DNA of 7,061 nt from Cyclobacteriaceae bacterium (lineage in GTDB: Bacteria; Bacteroidota; Bacteroidia; Cytophagales; Cyclobacteriaceae): positions 1 through 7,061 of the forward strand of contig JABFSY010000202.1 in the NCBI GenBank assembly GCA_013140395.1, given 5' to 3'. The notes beneath the pieces are model-generated. The model searched no databases. It worked only from the letters and a program-made list of their open reading frames with translations, and was not told where the DNA came from. Position numbers and translations under genes: made by a program. Shown piece after piece: positions 5,791 to 7,061 of the stretch; position 1 is the first letter of the stretch; the number at the start of each line of letters is the position of its first letter.

Positions 5791-6948
5791 CTATTTATTT
5801 TCGCTTCGGTAAACAAATTTATATACCTGATCCGTTTCTTGTTGGCGTTGATGAATTGGGCCATTGCGCGCTTTCAAAAAGCCGCCCGAGCGATTGGAAA
5901 ACTTGCTTTGAATTTCCGCGACAATAGCAAGAGCAATTTCATCTGGCGCTTCAGCACCAATATCCAAACCAATGGGCGAATGAATACGCAGCATCTGCTC
6001 ATCTGTTAGTTCAAACCGATCTCGTTTAAATTCCTCAAGCATTTTGTCAAATCTTTTCCGTGGCCCTAAGATGCCGATGTAAGGAGCTTCCGTTTGGATA
6101 ATCTTTTTCAACACATCCCGGTAGTATTCATAGTTATGCGACATGAGGACACAGGCCGTAAAGGGTGTGATCTTGAAATCGCGATCAATAAAATCGCGGT
6201 GACACAACGAAAGTTTATCTACCTGTGGGAAAAATACCGGTGCAATGTGCGCTACACATTCATCGGTTACCTCCACACTCCAACCCAGTGCCTTGGCCAT
6301 TTGACTTACCGGCCGCGCATCAAAACCGCCTCCAAAAATAACAAGTGAAACAGAAGGCTGAACCAATTCAAGAAATACCTCATACTCAATTCCACTCACC
6401 AAAAACGTTTTTGCGTGTGAGACCCGAGTGTTGAATACATTAAGCAAATCTTCCACTATCAAATCTGATAAAGCCGGGTTTGATACCTGACTAATTACAC
6501 TTTTATCTTCATTAATGAGCAACGTTTCGCCAATCCCGGAGAGCCCCTGAAACACAGTCGCCAAAGCGGCTGGTTGGTTCTTTTCAACAAGTTGTTTAAA
6601 AAACAGAATCGAATTTTTGTGGGCTGTGATCGGTTCGATCAAAACATCAATTACGCCATTGCAACCAAGCCCGATCCCAAGGTTCTGATTGCTCTCTTCA
6701 CGCGTGTCATAAGTCACAGTTTTCGGCTCTCCCGAAGTCATCACTTGCCTTGCCTTGCGAAGTGCGTCTCCCTCCAAACAGCCCCCACTGATGGAGCCCA
6801 CCCACTTTCCATCATCGGTGATGAGCATCCGTGCGCCCGGACTGCGATAAGACGATCCGCGCACTTTAACCACCGTTGCTAAAGCCGCTTGCCGAGCTGC
6901 AAAATTGACATTGTTAAAAGCAGCTAAAATAGATTTAAACTCTTTCAT
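5791..6948 (-). CDS. xdhC: XdhC/CoxI family molybdenum hydroxylase maturation protein
   Basis: XdhC-type proteins bind the molybdenum cofactor in the cytoplasm, promote exchange of an oxo for a sulfido ligand, and pass the cofactor to an apo xanthine-oxidase-family enzyme. The 385 residues show both family domains. The N-terminal XdhC/CoxI domain covers about 10-105, with VRGSSYRSPGARML at 29-42, GSISGGCLEGD at 51-61 and GLGCNGVIDVLIEP at 93-106. The C-terminal Rossmann domain covers about 200-345, with VIFGGGFDARPV at 203-214, MSHNYEYYRDVL at 269-280, GILGPRKR at 292-299 and GLDIGAEAPDEIALAIVAEI at 327-346. A tail ending in GGFLKARNGPIH at 355-366 plus about 20 residues follows. The usual His of the GAGHDA loop is Phe209 here. 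The start ATG 6948 overlaps the stop of the upstream gene as ATGA, which indicates translational coupling. The family is certain; the target enzyme is outside the window. Confidence 0.94.
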   Translation of the reverse strand: MKEFKSILAAFNNVNFAARQAALATVVKVRGSSYRSPGARMLITDDGKWVGSISGGCLEGDALRKARQVMTSGEPKTVTYDTREESNQNLGIGLGCNGVIDVLIEPITAHKNSILFFKQLVEKNQPAALATVFQGLSGIGETLLINEDKSVISQVSNPALSDLIVEDLLNVFNTRVSHAKTFLVSGIEYEVFLELVQPSVSLVIFGGGFDARPVSQMAKALGWSVEVTDECVAHIAPVFFPQVDKLSLCHRDFIDRDFKITPFTACVLMSHNYEYYRDVLKKIIQTEAPYIGILGPRKRFDKMLEEFKRDRFELTDEQMLRIHSPIGLDIGAEAPDEIALAIVAEIQSKFSNRSGGFLKARNGPIHQRQQETDQVYKFVYRSENK

Positions 6949-7061
6949 TCCTCTTCGTTATGGGCAAAGTAGTCGATGTGAAACAAATGCCCTTCATATT
7001 TATTAAAGGTGATCATATCACCTACATTCTTGTCCTCATAATGACTTGAATGGCAATGAAC
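6945..7061 (-). CDS. C-terminal end of an unidentified protein (5' part beyond the window)
   Basis: An open frame enters from the window edge and runs 38 codons to a TGA that overlaps the xdhC start by four bases (ATGA). I do not recognise the protein. The visible part begins VHCHSSHYEDKNVGD, continues with TFNKYEGHLFHIDYF, and ends in an acidic tail NEEE. Three His and one Cys fall within its first seven residues, which could bind metal but could also be chance. The exact overlap with xdhC argues that it is a real gene of the same operon, and so plausibly related to molybdenum-enzyme maturation or to the enzyme itself. That role is inference from position only. Confidence 0.6.
   Translation of the reverse strand, partial: VHCHSSHYEDKNVGDMITFNKYEGHLFHIDYFAHNEEE

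Noticed and set aside
5769..5864. N-terminal extension of the NTF2-like protein from ATG 5864
   Set aside because: It would overlap the end of xdhC by 74 bases, is basic and unlike the family, and would place the clear signal peptide inside the protein. ATG 5768 fits both spacing and export.
6176..6198. Eight-base direct repeat AAATCGCG with a 15-base period inside xdhC (encoding RDFIDRDF)
   Set aside because: It is a short coding coincidence or a small in-frame duplication between conserved motifs, with no sign of regulatory use.

Overview
The window reads as a piece of a Bacteroidota chromosome, probably Cytophagales-like. The evidence is the short TatA of Bacteroidota type, the WG-repeat secreted protein, a TTG-N17-TAnnTTT promoter ahead of tatA, and the near absence of Shine-Dalgarno sequences. 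The taxon is inferred from these family traits, not from a marker gene. All eight recognisable genes lie on the minus strand, so transcription runs from high to low coordinates. No RNA gene, mobile element, CRISPR array or origin was seen, and no gap between genes exceeds about 90 bases.

Right part (7061 to 4640), in transcription order: the C-terminal end of an unidentified protein, xdhC (XdhC/CoxI family), a small exported NTF2/SnoaL-like protein, and a mocA-type cytidylyltransferase. The first two overlap by 4 bases (ATGA) and the following gaps are 22 bases each, so this is very likely one operon. XdhC and MocA are maturation factors for molybdenum hydroxylases of the xanthine oxidase family: MocA makes the cytosine dinucleotide form of the cofactor, and XdhC-type proteins carry and help sulfurate it before insertion. 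The enzyme they serve is not in the window and may lie beyond position 7061.

Middle (4588 to 2435): a 717-residue secreted protein made of about 18 degenerate WG repeats. Its leader carries a strong AGGAGG and an inverted repeat, and the start codon that the AGGAGG would serve is out of frame with the gene.

Left part (2372 to 1): a recognisable promoter, then tatA (Tat translocase subunit), gatA (amidase subunit of the Asp-tRNA(Asn)/Glu-tRNA(Gln) amidotransferase) and the N-terminal 215 residues of an MltD-like lytic transglycosylase. tatA and gatA are in the same reading frame, separated only by TAG and one further codon, with gatA using TTG.

Most of this is ordinary housekeeping and envelope biology. 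I see no clearly new system. The points that most deserve a second look are the WG-gene leader, the in-frame tatA/gatA junction, the exported NTF2-like protein placed inside a molybdenum-cofactor maturation operon, and the unidentified His/Cys-containing protein end ahead of xdhC.
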